A DNA stretch of 64,000 nt from Klebsiella grimontii (GTDB lineage: Bacteria; Pseudomonadota; Gammaproteobacteria; Enterobacterales; Enterobacteriaceae): contig NZ_FZTC01000053.1 in NCBI RefSeq assembly GCF_900200035.1, positions 62,001-126,000 on the forward strand, in the 5' to 3' direction. The translations under genes were made by a program, and so were the position numbers. Below are positions 20,231-31,316 of this stretch, piece after piece. Position 1 is the stretch's first letter. The number at the start of each line of letters is the position of its first letter. The notes under the pieces were generated by a model, which was not told the DNA's origin, did no database searches, and saw only the letters and a program-made list of their open reading frames with translations.

Positions 20231-20827
20231 ATGGCAGAAAAACAAACTGCGAAAAGGAATCGTCGCGAAGAAATACTTCAATCTCTGGCGCTAATGCTTG
20301 AATCCAGCGATGGGAGTCAGCGCATTACCACAGCGAAACTGGCGGCGTCCGTTGGCGTATCCGAAGCGGCTCTGTATCGGCATTTCCCGAGCAAGACCCG
20401 CATGTTTGATAGCCTGATTGAATTTATTGAAGACAGCCTGATTACGCGCATCAATTTGATTTTAAAAGATGAAAAAGACACCTCAGCGCGCCTGCGGCTG
20501 ATTGTTCTGTTGATTCTTGGGTTTGGCGAGCGTAATCCTGGGCTGACACGAATTCTGACCGGCCATGCGCTGATGTTTGAACAGGACCGGCTTCAGGGCC
20601 GTATCAATCAGCTGTTCGAGCGTATTGAAGTTCAGCTGCGTCAGGTGATGCGGGAAAAGAAAATGCGCGAAGGCGAAGGCTTTACCGTCGATGAGGCCCT
20701 GCTGGCCAGCCAGCTATTGGCCTTCTGCGAAGGGATGCTGTCGCGCTTTGTGCGCAGCGAGTTTAAATATCGCCCGACGGACGATTTTGACGCCCGCTGG
20801 CCGCTGGTCGCCGCCCAGCTGAAGTAA
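20231..20827 (+). CDS. slmA: Nucleoid occlusion factor SlmA
   Basis: TetR-family DNA-binding protein, 198 residues, that binds chromosomal sites and blocks FtsZ assembly over the nucleoid. The N-terminal helix-turn-helix is [31 protein letters not shown] (about 33-63). It follows dut after 175 bases that hold no gene. A stable hairpin follows it. Confidence 0.96.
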   Translation: MAEKQTAKRNRREEILQSLALMLESSDGSQRITTAKLAASVGVSEAALYRHFPSKTRMFDSLIEFIEDSLITRINLILKDEKDTSARLRLIVLLILGFGERNPGLTRILTGHALMFEQDRLQGRINQLFERIEVQLRQVMREKKMREGEGFTVDEALLASQLLAFCEGMLSRFVRSEFKYRPTDDFDARWPLVAAQLK

Positions 20828-20842
20828 TTATCGCCTGTCTCT

Positions 20843-20863
20843 ATGCAGCCAGAAAGGCTGCAT
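20843..20863 (+). terminator. Hairpin after slmA
   Basis: Perfect 8-base arms ATGCAGCC / GGCTGCAT with an AGAAA loop, 15 bases after the slmA stop. No T run follows, so it may be an RNA-stabilising hairpin rather than an intrinsic terminator. Confidence 0.5.
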
Positions 20864-20927
20864 CTCTTCCCACAGGAACTTTATCCGCGTTGATATCCTG
20901 CAGCTCTTAGCGTAGCGGCTTAAATCA

Positions 20928-20945
20928 GCCCGGCGCCTGCCGGGC
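20928..20945 (-). terminator. Hairpin after pyrE
   Basis: Arms GCCCGGC / GCCGGGC with a four-base loop just past the pyrE stop; on the minus strand it is followed by TGATTTAA, a weak U tract. Confidence 0.55.
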
Positions 20946-20951
20946 CGCGGT

Positions 20952-21593
20952 TTATACGCCGTACGCTTCGCGATAGGCGCGAACTGACGCCAGGTGTTCA
21001 GCCATTTCCGGCTTCTCTTCCAGATAGCTAATCAGGTCTTTCAGCGTCACGATGGAAATCACTTTACAGCCGTAGTCGCGCTCAACTTCCTGAATCGCGG
21101 AGATTTCGCCGCGCCCGCGCTCCTGACGGTCAAGAGAAATCAGCACGCCGGCCAGCTCCGCGCCGTTGGCCTGGATAATTTCCATCGATTCCCGAATCGC
21201 GGTGCCTGCGGTGATAACATCATCCACCAGCATCACGCGGCCCTGCAGAGCGCTTCCCACCAGATTTCCGCCCTCGCCGTGGGTTTTCGCCTCTTTACGG
21301 TTAAAGCAGTAAGGCAGATCGCGGTCATGGTGTTCCGCCAGCGCGACCGCCGTGGTCGTGGCAATCGGAATACCTTTGTAGGCCGGGCCGAACAGCAGGT
21401 CAAAATCAATCCCGGAATCCACCAGCGCTTCGGCGTAAAAACGGCCTAACAGAGCCAGATCGCGCCCGGTATTAAACAGGCCGGCGTTGAAGAAATAGGG
21501 GCTCTTGCGCCCGGATTTCAGCGTAAACTCGCCAAACTTAAGTACCTGCTTGTTAAGCGCAAACTCAATAAACTGGCGCTGATACGGTTTCAT
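20952..21593 (-). CDS. pyrE: Orotate phosphoribosyltransferase PyrE
   Basis: Converts orotate and PRPP to OMP in pyrimidine synthesis. 213 residues from the ATG at 21593 ([13 protein letters not shown]); a start five codons upstream gives a non-conserved tail. PRPP loop [17 protein letters not shown] and the substrate segment [11 protein letters not shown] are present. Cotranscribed with rph; expression depends on the attenuator just upstream. Confidence 0.97.
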   Translation of the reverse strand: MKPYQRQFIEFALNKQVLKFGEFTLKSGRKSPYFFNAGLFNTGRDLALLGRFYAEALVDSGIDFDLLFGPAYKGIPIATTTAVALAEHHDRDLPYCFNRKEAKTHGEGGNLVGSALQGRVMLVDDVITAGTAIRESMEIIQANGAELAGVLISLDRQERGRGEISAIQEVERDYGCKVISIVTLKDLISYLEEKPEMAEHLASVRAYREAYGV

Positions 21594-21624
21594 GGATTCG
21601 CTCCTCATCTTACTTTTCTACGGA

Positions 21625-21653
21625 CAAAAAAAAGGCGACTTCTCAGTCGCCTT
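21625..21653 (-). terminator. pyrE attenuator
   Basis: Between rph and pyrE. On the minus strand AAGGCGACT, loop GAGA, AGTCGCCTT and a run of eight T. In E. coli an equivalent element couples pyrE transcription to UTP supply through translation of the end of rph; here the rph stop is six bases before the hairpin, the same geometry. Confidence 0.88.
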
Positions 21654-21658
21654 AAAAA

Positions 21659-22375
21659 CTAGTTTTGCAACGCCGCTTTCTGCGTCGTGACAATGGATTC
21701 GATACCCCCCCGGGCCAGTGCCAGCAGGGTGAGGAGTTCTTCATGAGTGAACGGCTCGCCTTCCGCCGTTCCCTGCACCTCGATGATGCGACCATCTTCG
21801 GTCATCACCACGTTCATATCGGTTTCCGCCGCGGAATCCTCAACGTATTCCAGATCGCAAATCGCTTCGCCATTCACGATGCCTACGGAGACCGCCGCCA
21901 CCATCCCTTTCATCGGGTTGGTTTTCAGCTTACCGGCCGCAACCAGCTTATTGAGCGCATCGGCCAGCGCCACGCAGGCTCCGGTTATCGATGCGGTGCG
22001 GGTGCCGCCGTCGGCCTGCAGTACGTCGCAGTCCAGCGTGATAGTGAATTCACCCAGCGCTTTCAGGTCAACTGCAGCGCGCAGTGCGCGCGCGATCAGG
22101 CGCTGGATTTCCATGGTGCGCCCGCCCTGCTTACCTTTTGCGGCTTCACGCGCGTTGCGAGTGTGGGTAGAACGCGGCAGCATGCCGTATTCCGCGGTGA
22201 TCCACCCCTGGCCCTGGCCTTTCAGAAAGCGCGGCACGCCTTCATCAATAGAAGCGGTGCACAATACTTTCGTGTCACCAAATTCGACCAGCACGGAGCC
22301 TTCTGCGTGTTTTGTGTAGTTACGGGTCAGGGTTACTGGGCGCACTTGATTAGCGCTACGGCCTGCTGGACGCAT
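21659..22375 (-). CDS. rph: RNase PH
   Basis: Phosphate-dependent 3'-5' exoribonuclease that trims tRNA precursors. 238 residues, intact, unlike the frameshifted copy of E. coli K-12. ATG at 22375 begins [20 protein letters not shown]. Features: [20 protein letters not shown], the phosphate/active site [17 protein letters not shown] and [20 protein letters not shown]. Its C-terminal codons also serve as the leader for the pyrE attenuator. Confidence 0.96.
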   Translation of the reverse strand: MRPAGRSANQVRPVTLTRNYTKHAEGSVLVEFGDTKVLCTASIDEGVPRFLKGQGQGWITAEYGMLPRSTHTRNAREAAKGKQGGRTMEIQRLIARALRAAVDLKALGEFTITLDCDVLQADGGTRTASITGACVALADALNKLVAAGKLKTNPMKGMVAAVSVGIVNGEAICDLEYVEDSAAETDMNVVMTEDGRIIEVQGTAEGEPFTHEELLTLLALARGGIESIVTTQKAALQN

Positions 22376-22498
22376 GGTGTTCTCCGGCTTGAAACGAATG
22401 TGGCTGCGCATTATACGGATAATGCGCGCTTATTCCTATCCTGATAAGGCCTCGAAAGCTATAATCCACCCCACTCTCCTTTAAAAACAGGAACGTCT

Positions 22499-23362
22499 AT
22501 GATCCGCAGTATGACCGCCTACGCCCGGCGTGAAATCAAGGGTGAATGGGGTAGCGCCGCGTGGGAACTGCGCTCGGTAAACCAACGATATCTGGAAACC
22601 TACTTCCGCCTGCCGGAGCAGTTCCGTAGCCTGGAGCCCGTGGTGCGTGAACGTATTCGTTCCCGTCTGACCCGCGGTAAAGTCGAATGTACCCTGCGTT
22701 TTGAGCAAGACCCGAGCGCGCAGGGCGAGCTGATCCTCAACGAAAAACTGGCAAAGCAGCTGGTTAACGCCGCCAACTGGGTCAAAATGCAGAGCGACGA
22801 AGGCGAAATCAATCCGGTCGATATTCTGCGCTGGCCTGGCGTAATGTCGGCTCATGAGCAGGATCTGGACGCTATTACCGCCGAAATCCTGGGCGCGTTG
22901 AACGGCGCGCTGGATGATTTTATCGTCGCCCGCGAAACCGAAGGCCAGGCGCTGAAAGCGCTGATCGAACAGCGTCTCGACGGCGTGACGGCCGAAGTGG
23001 CTAAAGTGCGCGCCCATATGCCGGAAATTTTACAGTGGCAGCGCGAGCGTCTGGTTGCCAAGCTGGAAGATGCGGAAGTGCAGCTGGAAAACAACCGCCT
23101 CGAGCAGGAGCTGGTGCTGATGGCGCAGCGTATAGACGTCGCCGAAGAACTGGATCGTCTGGAAGCGCACGTGAAAGAGACGTGGAATATCCTGAAGAAG
23201 AAAGAAGCGGTCGGTCGCCGCCTCGACTTTATGATGCAGGAGTTCAACCGCGAGTCGAACACCCTGGCGTCTAAATCTATCAATGCTGAAGTGACGAACT
23301 CCGCCATTGAGCTGAAAGTACTGATCGAACAAATGCGCGAGCAGATCCAGAACATCGAGTAA
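22499..23362 (+). CDS. yicC: YicC family endoribonuclease
   Basis: 287 residues, starting MIRSMTAYARREIKGEWGSA, the N-terminal YicC signature, and ending with the conserved C-terminal region ESNTLASKSINAEVTNSAIELKVLIEQMREQIQNIE (only partly quoted families differ here little). YicC family members are reported endoribonucleases affecting small-RNA decay; the E. coli role is still incompletely defined. A long central helical segment (about 165-225) is visible. Divergent from rph; ends in a good hairpin. Confidence 0.92.
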   Translation: MIRSMTAYARREIKGEWGSAAWELRSVNQRYLETYFRLPEQFRSLEPVVRERIRSRLTRGKVECTLRFEQDPSAQGELILNEKLAKQLVNAANWVKMQSDEGEINPVDILRWPGVMSAHEQDLDAITAEILGALNGALDDFIVARETEGQALKALIEQRLDGVTAEVAKVRAHMPEILQWQRERLVAKLEDAEVQLENNRLEQELVLMAQRIDVAEELDRLEAHVKETWNILKKKEAVGRRLDFMMQEFNRESNTLASKSINAEVTNSAIELKVLIEQMREQIQNIE

Positions 23363-23395
23363 CGGTTTCCCGCCCGCCACATCACGTTCGGACAA

Positions 23396-23421
23396 AAGGC
23401 CATGGTAAATCATGGCCTTTT
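23396..23421. terminator. Bidirectional terminator between yicC and the CLC gene
   Basis: Arms AAAGGCCATG / CATGGCCTTT around GTAAAT, with T-rich sequence on the plus side and A-rich sequence on the other. It lies between convergent genes and can end both transcripts. Confidence 0.85.
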
Positions 23422-23435
23422 ATTTTCGCTGCGTT

Positions 23436-24695
23436 TCAGAAGAAATAGTTTTTATCCAGTATCCGGCAGGTTAAAAACGCCCCTGCGGCGCACAGCAGCG
23501 TGGGAGCCAGATAGCTGTGATCCATGTGGGTGAACTCCATCACCAGCGCTACCGCCGTTAGCGGCATTTGCATGGATGCAGCGAGGAACGCCGCCGCGCC
23601 GACGAGAGCAAAACTGGCGCACTCTCCCCCGGGAAGCAGCTGTTGCCAGAGCATGCACAGCAGCAGGCTGGTCATGCCGCCGACCGCCAACCCAGGCGTC
23701 AGCAGGCCGCCTTCCGCGCCGCCGCGCAGCACCGCCAGAATCACCACCATTTTTAGCGCCAGCAGCATCGCCGCCCCGGGGAAACCCAGTTCATCGTTGA
23801 GAGCCAGCTGCATAGGCCCTTTACCGTTTCCCGGAAGCTCAGGGAAATAGAGGCTGAGGACGGCGAGCAGGGAAAACGCCAGCAGACAGAAAACCGGCAT
23901 CTGCCAGTTACTTCGGACGTGCGAACGCGCCGTGCTGGTCGCTTTGCGAAAGAGCCAGGCCCCGGCGCCAAGAATGGGGCCGGCGATAACCGCCCACCAG
24001 AGAAATGAATGCGGCAGGATGTCGGAAGCAAAATGGTATTGCGATTCATCGCCTAACCCGAGCGTTGCCGTCCACGCGGCAATCGCCGAGGTGATAATCG
24101 CCGCCAGCATTTTTTCCCAGCTAAACGACAGCAGCATGACCTCAAGGCTGAATAACGCACCGGCCAGCGGGACGTTATACACCGCCGCCAGGCCCGCACC
24201 GGCGCCGCAGGCAACCAGCGTTCGGGTTTCATCCGCCGTCAGCCCCAGCTTACGCGCCACCATCCCCGCCCCCAGCGCGCCCATTTCCCGGGGAGCCACT
24301 TCGCGACCAAGCGGAGAGCCCAGCGCCACGGTGACGATCTGCAACAGAGCATGAATCGTTGTGGTACCCGCAGGCATTGGCACGGAAGGGTTAGCCACCG
24401 CCGCCGCAATTGAAACCCGCTTCTGCCCATAGCGTCCAAGCAGCCACCAGCCGAACCCGGCGATGGCTCCCCCCGCCACAATGGCCGAGATGCGACGAGG
24501 CCAGGAAGAATCCGTGACGCCCTGTAGAAATGACTCCGCGCTCACGATCTGCCCAGGGCTGTAGCCAAAAGCCAGGTGCTGAATCGCGTGTAAAATCAGC
24601 GCCAGAACCATACCTGACAGACCGGCCAGTATCCCCGTCAGCACAACGGCAATCAGGCGGGTGAAAGAGTTTTTATTGCCAGCGGCTGCAGTCAT
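23436..24695 (-). CDS. CLC-family chloride channel/antiporter-like protein
   Basis: 419 residues with ten or more membrane helices. The region matching the CLC gating-glutamate loop reads GSPLGREVAPREMGA, so the GRE glutamate is kept but the canonical GREGP is not. The usual GSGIP selectivity loop is not recognisable upstream (KRVSIAAAVANPSVPMP). Transported ion is therefore uncertain. ATG at 24695 is chosen; an in-frame ATG at 24749 has no ribosome site. Divergent from yicG across 275 A+T-rich bases. Confidence 0.8.
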   Translation of the reverse strand: MTAAAGNKNSFTRLIAVVLTGILAGLSGMVLALILHAIQHLAFGYSPGQIVSAESFLQGVTDSSWPRRISAIVAGGAIAGFGWWLLGRYGQKRVSIAAAVANPSVPMPAGTTTIHALLQIVTVALGSPLGREVAPREMGALGAGMVARKLGLTADETRTLVACGAGAGLAAVYNVPLAGALFSLEVMLLSFSWEKMLAAIITSAIAAWTATLGLGDESQYHFASDILPHSFLWWAVIAGPILGAGAWLFRKATSTARSHVRSNWQMPVFCLLAFSLLAVLSLYFPELPGNGKGPMQLALNDELGFPGAAMLLALKMVVILAVLRGGAEGGLLTPGLAVGGMTSLLLCMLWQQLLPGGECASFALVGAAAFLAASMQMPLTAVALVMEFTHMDHSYLAPTLLCAAGAFLTCRILDKNYFF

Positions 24696-24919
24696 TTTCT
24701 CAGGCCCTGAAGGAGGAAAATAAAAGGATAAAGGTCGGGAATTAAACATTAGGTATTCATTACGTATTCGCTAGAGATGTACGCCAGCGCCTTCATCATT
24801 ACTTTTTCTAATCTATATTAAATAATAAAATGACATATTAACGTTTAAAAACAGGATACATAGGCAATACAAACATTACATAAATCTGGTTAAAGACATT
24901 CACTTTAGAAAAACTCAAT

Positions 24920-24935
24920 CGTGATCCTGAGCACA
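24920..24935 (+). promoter_or_regulatory. CRP-like site upstream of yicG
   Basis: CGTGA, six bases, GCACA: 8 of 10 positions of the TGTGA-N6-TCACA consensus, 35 bases before the yicG ATG. The rest of the 24696-24970 gap is A+T-rich with no gene seen. Confidence 0.35.
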
Positions 24936-24970
24936 AATCGTTAACCTTCCGCCATCACCGTGGGGGATTT

Positions 24971-25588
24971 ATGCTGCTTCATATTCTTTATCTGATTGGG
25001 ATTACGGCGGAAGCCATGACCGGCGCGCTGGCTGCCGGGCGCCGCCGTATGGATACGTTTGGCGTCATTATCATCGCTACCGCGACGGCCCTCGGAGGCG
25101 GTTCGGTGCGCGATATTCTGCTTGGCCACTATCCGCTTGGCTGGGTACAACACCCCGAGTACGTCATTATTGTTGCCGTGGCCGCGGTCCTGACCACGAT
25201 TGCCGCCCCGGTGATGCCGCATCTGCGACGCTTGTTCCTGGTGCTTGATGCGCTCGGCCTGATCGTGTTCTCTATCATTGGCGCCCAGATCGCGCTGGAT
25301 ATGGGCCAGGGCCCGGTCATCGCCTCCATTGCCGCTGTGATCACCGGCGTTTTTGGCGGCGTGCTGCGCGATATGTTCTGCAAGCGCATCCCGCTGGTGT
25401 TCCAGAAAGAGCTGTACGCCGGGGTATCATTCGCCGCCGCGGTGCTTTATATCGCGCTCCAGCATTACGTCAGCAATCACGATGTGGTGGTTATCTCCAC
25501 CCTGCTGTTCGGCTTTACCGCCCGCATGCTGGCGCTGCGCTGGAAGCTGGGCCTGCCGGTATTTAATTACAACCATAGCGCACATTAG
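24971..25588 (+). CDS. yicG: YicG, TRIC-type (UPF0126) membrane protein
   Basis: 205 residues, seven predicted membrane helices arranged as two repeats. Each repeat has a glycine-rich motif: [15 protein letters not shown] near 37-51 and [21 protein letters not shown] near 115-135. This is the trimeric intracellular cation channel family; bacterial members conduct small ions, and glycine transport has been proposed for some. The physiological role in enterics is not established. Ends five bases before the stop of convergent ligB. Confidence 0.88.
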   Translation: MLLHILYLIGITAEAMTGALAAGRRRMDTFGVIIIATATALGGGSVRDILLGHYPLGWVQHPEYVIIVAVAAVLTTIAAPVMPHLRRLFLVLDALGLIVFSIIGAQIALDMGQGPVIASIAAVITGVFGGVLRDMFCKRIPLVFQKELYAGVSFAAAVLYIALQHYVSNHDVVVISTLLFGFTARMLALRWKLGLPVFNYNHSAH

Positions 25589-25593
25589 TGCTT

Positions 25594-28151
<2,558 letters not shown>

Positions 28152-28205
28152 ACCCACATTCAGTATTATGCCCAGTCATTTCTTCACCTGTGGAGCATTT
28201 TAAGT

Positions 28206-28481
28206 ATGGCACGCGTAACTGTTCAGGACGCTGTAGAGAAAATTGGTAACCGTTTTGACCTGGTACTGGTCGCCGCGCGTCGCGCTCGTCAGATGCAGGT
28301 AGGCGGAAAGGATCCGCTGGTACCGGAAGAAAACGATAAAACTACCGTTATCGCACTGCGCGAAATCGAAGAAGGTCTGATCAACAACAAGATCCTCGAC
28401 GTTCGTGAGCGCCAGGAACAGCAAGAGCAGGAAGCCGCTGAATTACAAGCCGTTACCGCTATTGCTGAAGGTCGTCGTTAA
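28206..28481 (+). CDS. rpoZ: RNA polymerase omega subunit
   Basis: 91 residues, starting [20 protein letters not shown]. Small RNA polymerase subunit that helps fold beta-prime and forms part of a ppGpp site. It sits 54 bases after gmk and 18 before spoT, the conserved pairing with the ppGpp enzyme. Confidence 0.97.
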   Translation: MARVTVQDAVEKIGNRFDLVLVAARRARQMQVGGKDPLVPEENDKTTVIALREIEEGLINNKILDVRERQEQQEQEAAELQAVTAIAEGRR

Positions 28482-28499
28482 TCACACTGCGGGTCGCCC

Positions 28500-30620
28500 T
28501 TGTATCTGTTTGAAAGCCTGAATCAGCTGATTCAAAACTACCTGCCCGAAGAGCAAATTAAACGTCTTCGGCAGGCTTATCTCGTTGCACGTGACGCTCA
28601 CGAGGGCCAGACACGTTCAAGCGGTGAACCCTATATCACGCACCCGGTAGCGGTAGCCTGTATCCTGGCCGAGATGAAACTCGACCACGAAACGCTGATG
28701 GCCGCTCTGCTGCACGACGTGATAGAAGATACCCCCGCCACCTACCAGGACATGGAGCAGCTTTTTGGTAAAAGCGTTGCTGAACTGGTAGAGGGGGTGT
28801 CAAAACTTGATAAGCTTAAGTTTCGCGACAAGAAAGAGGCCCAGGCCGAAAACTTTCGCAAAATGATTATGGCGATGGTGCAGGATATCCGCGTCATCCT
28901 TATCAAGCTTGCTGACCGCACCCATAACATGCGTACGCTGGGCTCATTGCGCCCGGATAAGCGCCGCCGCATTGCCCGCGAAACGCTGGAAATCTACAGC
29001 CCTCTGGCGCACCGTTTAGGTATTCATCACATCAAAACCGAGCTCGAAGAGCTGGGCTTTGAGGCGCTGTATCCTAACCGCTACCGCGTTATTAAAGAGG
29101 TGGTCAAAGCGGCGCGCGGCAACCGTAAAGAGATGATTCAAAAAATCCTCTCCGAAATCGAAGGGCGCCTGCAGGAAGCGGGAATTCCCTGTCGCGTAAG
29201 CGGTCGCGAAAAGCATTTGTACTCCATCTACTGCAAGATGGTGCTCAAAGAGCAGCGCTTTCACTCGATTATGGATATCTACGCTTTCCGCGTCATCGTC
29301 CATGATTCCGACACCTGCTACCGCGTGCTTGGCCAGATGCATAGCCTTTACAAGCCGCGTCCGGGTCGCGTCAAAGACTACATTGCCATTCCAAAGGCGA
29401 ACGGCTATCAATCTTTGCACACCTCGATGATCGGCCCGCACGGCGTCCCGGTTGAGGTACAAATTCGTACCGAAGACATGGACCAGATGGCGGAAATGGG
29501 GGTGGCGGCGCACTGGGCTTATAAAGAGCACGGCGGCGAGAGCAGCACCACCGCGCAAATCCGCGCCCAGCGCTGGATGCAGAGCCTGCTGGAGCTTCAG
29601 CAGAGCGCCGGTAGTTCATTTGAATTTATTGAGAGCGTGAAATCCGATCTGTTCCCGGATGAGATTTACGTTTTCACCCCGGAAGGGCGCATTGTCGAAC
29701 TGCCCGCTGGCGCGACGCCGGTGGATTTCGCCTACGCGGTGCATACCGATATCGGCCATGCCTGCGTCGGCGCGCGCGTCGACCGCCAGCCGTATCCGCT
29801 GTCGCAGTCGCTCTCCAGCGGCCAGACGGTGGAAATCATCACCGCGCCGGGCGCACGCCCGAACGCCGCGTGGCTGAACTTTGTCGTCAGCTCGAAAGCG
29901 CGCGCCAAAATTCGCCAGCTGCTGAAAAACCTCAAGCGCGACGATTCCGTTAGCCTCGGACGCCGCCTGCTCAACCACGCCCTCGGCGGTAGCCGTAAGC
30001 TGGCGGAGATTCCGCCAGAGAATATTCAGCGTGAACTTGAGCGCATGAAGCTGACAACCCTTGACGATCTGCTGGCCGAAATCGGCCTCGGCAACGCCAT
30101 GAGCGTCGTGGTGGCAAAAAACCTGCAGCAGGGTGAAACTACCGCCGTGCCTGTACAGCCGGCGCCTATCGGCCATAACCATCTGCCGATTAAAGGCGCA
30201 GATGGCGTGCTGATCACCTTTGCCAAATGCTGCCGTCCGATCCCCGGCGACCCGATTATTGCGCACGTCAGTCCTGGCAAAGGCCTGGTTATCCACCATG
30301 AGTCCTGTCGTAACATTCGCGGCTATCAGAAAGAGCCGGAGAAATTTATGGCGGTCGAGTGGGACAAAGAGACGGCGCAGGAATTTATCACCGAAATCAA
30401 GGTGGACATGTTCAACCATCAGGGTGCCCTGGCGAATCTTACCGCCGCGATCAACACCGCCTCTTCCAATATCCAAAGCCTGAATACGGAAGAGAAAGAT
30501 GGCCGCGTTTATAGCGCCTTTATTCGCCTCACCGCGCGCGATCGCGTACATCTGGCGAATATTATGCGCAAAATTCGCGTCATGCCGGATGTGATAAAAG
30601 TCACCCGTAACCGAAACTAG
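28500..30620 (+). CDS. spoT: Bifunctional (p)ppGpp synthase/hydrolase SpoT
   Basis: 706 residues. Domains in order: HD hydrolase (HPVAVACILAEM ... LLHDVIEDTPATYQ), RelA-type synthetase (YCKMVLKEQRFHSIMDIYAFRVIV; KPRPGRVKDYIAIPKANGYQSLHTSM), TGS (IYVFTPEGRIVELPAGATPVDFAYAVHTDIGH), helical/zinc-finger region (FAKCCRPIPGDPIIAH) and C-terminal ACT. Degrades (p)ppGpp under most conditions. The start is TTG at 28500; it fits the conserved N-terminus MYLFESLNQLIQ. Translation of rpoZ ends 18 bases earlier. Confidence 0.97.
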   Translation: MYLFESLNQLIQNYLPEEQIKRLRQAYLVARDAHEGQTRSSGEPYITHPVAVACILAEMKLDHETLMAALLHDVIEDTPATYQDMEQLFGKSVAELVEGVSKLDKLKFRDKKEAQAENFRKMIMAMVQDIRVILIKLADRTHNMRTLGSLRPDKRRRIARETLEIYSPLAHRLGIHHIKTELEELGFEALYPNRYRVIKEVVKAARGNRKEMIQKILSEIEGRLQEAGIPCRVSGREKHLYSIYCKMVLKEQRFHSIMDIYAFRVIVHDSDTCYRVLGQMHSLYKPRPGRVKDYIAIPKANGYQSLHTSMIGPHGVPVEVQIRTEDMDQMAEMGVAAHWAYKEHGGESSTTAQIRAQRWMQSLLELQQSAGSSFEFIESVKSDLFPDEIYVFTPEGRIVELPAGATPVDFAYAVHTDIGHACVGARVDRQPYPLSQSLSSGQTVEIITAPGARPNAAWLNFVVSSKARAKIRQLLKNLKRDDSVSLGRRLLNHALGGSRKLAEIPPENIQRELERMKLTTLDDLLAEIGLGNAMSVVVAKNLQQGETTAVPVQPAPIGHNHLPIKGADGVLITFAKCCRPIPGDPIIAHVSPGKGLVIHHESCRNIRGYQKEPEKFMAVEWDKETAQEFITEIKVDMFNHQGALANLTAAINTASSNIQSLNTEEKDGRVYSAFIRLTARDRVHLANIMRKIRVMPDVIKVTRNRN

Positions 30621-30624
30621 TATT

Positions 30625-31314
30625 ATGAATTCACAGCGTTATGCGCGTATCTGCGAGATGCTCGCCAGGCGTCAGCCTGACCTGACGGTCTGCATGGAGC
30701 AGGTCCACAAACCTCATAACGTCTCTGCGGTCATTCGTACGGCCGACGCCGTTGGCGTGCATGAAGTGCACGCTATCTGGCCGGGTAGCCGTATGCGTAC
30801 CATGGCCTCTGCGGCGGCCGGCAGCAATAGCTGGGTGCAGGTTAAAACCCACCGTACTATTGGCGAGGCCGTCACGCATTTAAAAGGCCAGGGCATGCAG
30901 ATCCTGGCGACCCACCTCTCTGATAAAGCCGTTGATTTCCGTGAAATCGACTATACCCGCCCTACCTGTATCCTGATGGGGCAGGAGAAAACCGGCATTA
31001 CGCAGGAAGCGTTAGACCTGGCGGACCAGGACATCATCATTCCGATGACTGGCATGGTGCAGTCGCTGAACGTTTCCGTCGCCTCGGCGCTTATCCTCTA
31101 CGAAGCCCAGCGCCAGCGGCAGAACGCCGGCATGTACCAGCGCGAAAACAGCATGCTGCCGGAAGAAGACCAACAGCGTCTGCTGTTTGAAGGCGGCTAT
31201 CCGGTGCTGGCGAGGGTCGCAAAACGCAAAGGTCTTCCCTACCCCCACGTCAACGAGCAGGGCGAAGTCGAAGCCGATGCCGCGTGGTGGGCCACCATGC
31301 AGGCGGCGAAGTAA
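30625..31314 (+). CDS. trmH: tRNA (guanosine-18-2'-O)-methyltransferase TrmH
   Basis: SPOUT-class enzyme methylating the ribose of G18 in many tRNAs. 229 residues. SPOUT motifs: HNVSAVIRTADAVGVHEVHA (about 31-50), CILMGQEKTGITQEALDLAD and the knot PMTGMVQSLNVSVASALILYEA. Starts four bases after spoT and ends two bases before recG, so all three are cotranscribed. Confidence 0.97.
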   Translation: MNSQRYARICEMLARRQPDLTVCMEQVHKPHNVSAVIRTADAVGVHEVHAIWPGSRMRTMASAAAGSNSWVQVKTHRTIGEAVTHLKGQGMQILATHLSDKAVDFREIDYTRPTCILMGQEKTGITQEALDLADQDIIIPMTGMVQSLNVSVASALILYEAQRQRQNAGMYQRENSMLPEEDQQRLLFEGGYPVLARVAKRKGLPYPHVNEQGEVEADAAWWATMQAAK

Positions 31315-31316
31315 TC

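Noticed and set aside
21659-22375. Possible rph frameshift like E. coli K-12
   Set aside because: The frame is intact through the conserved C-terminal sequence.
24696-24970. Fluoride riboswitch before the CLC gene
   Set aside because: The conserved GATG ... CTGATG arrangement and pseudoknot partners are not found on the minus strand.
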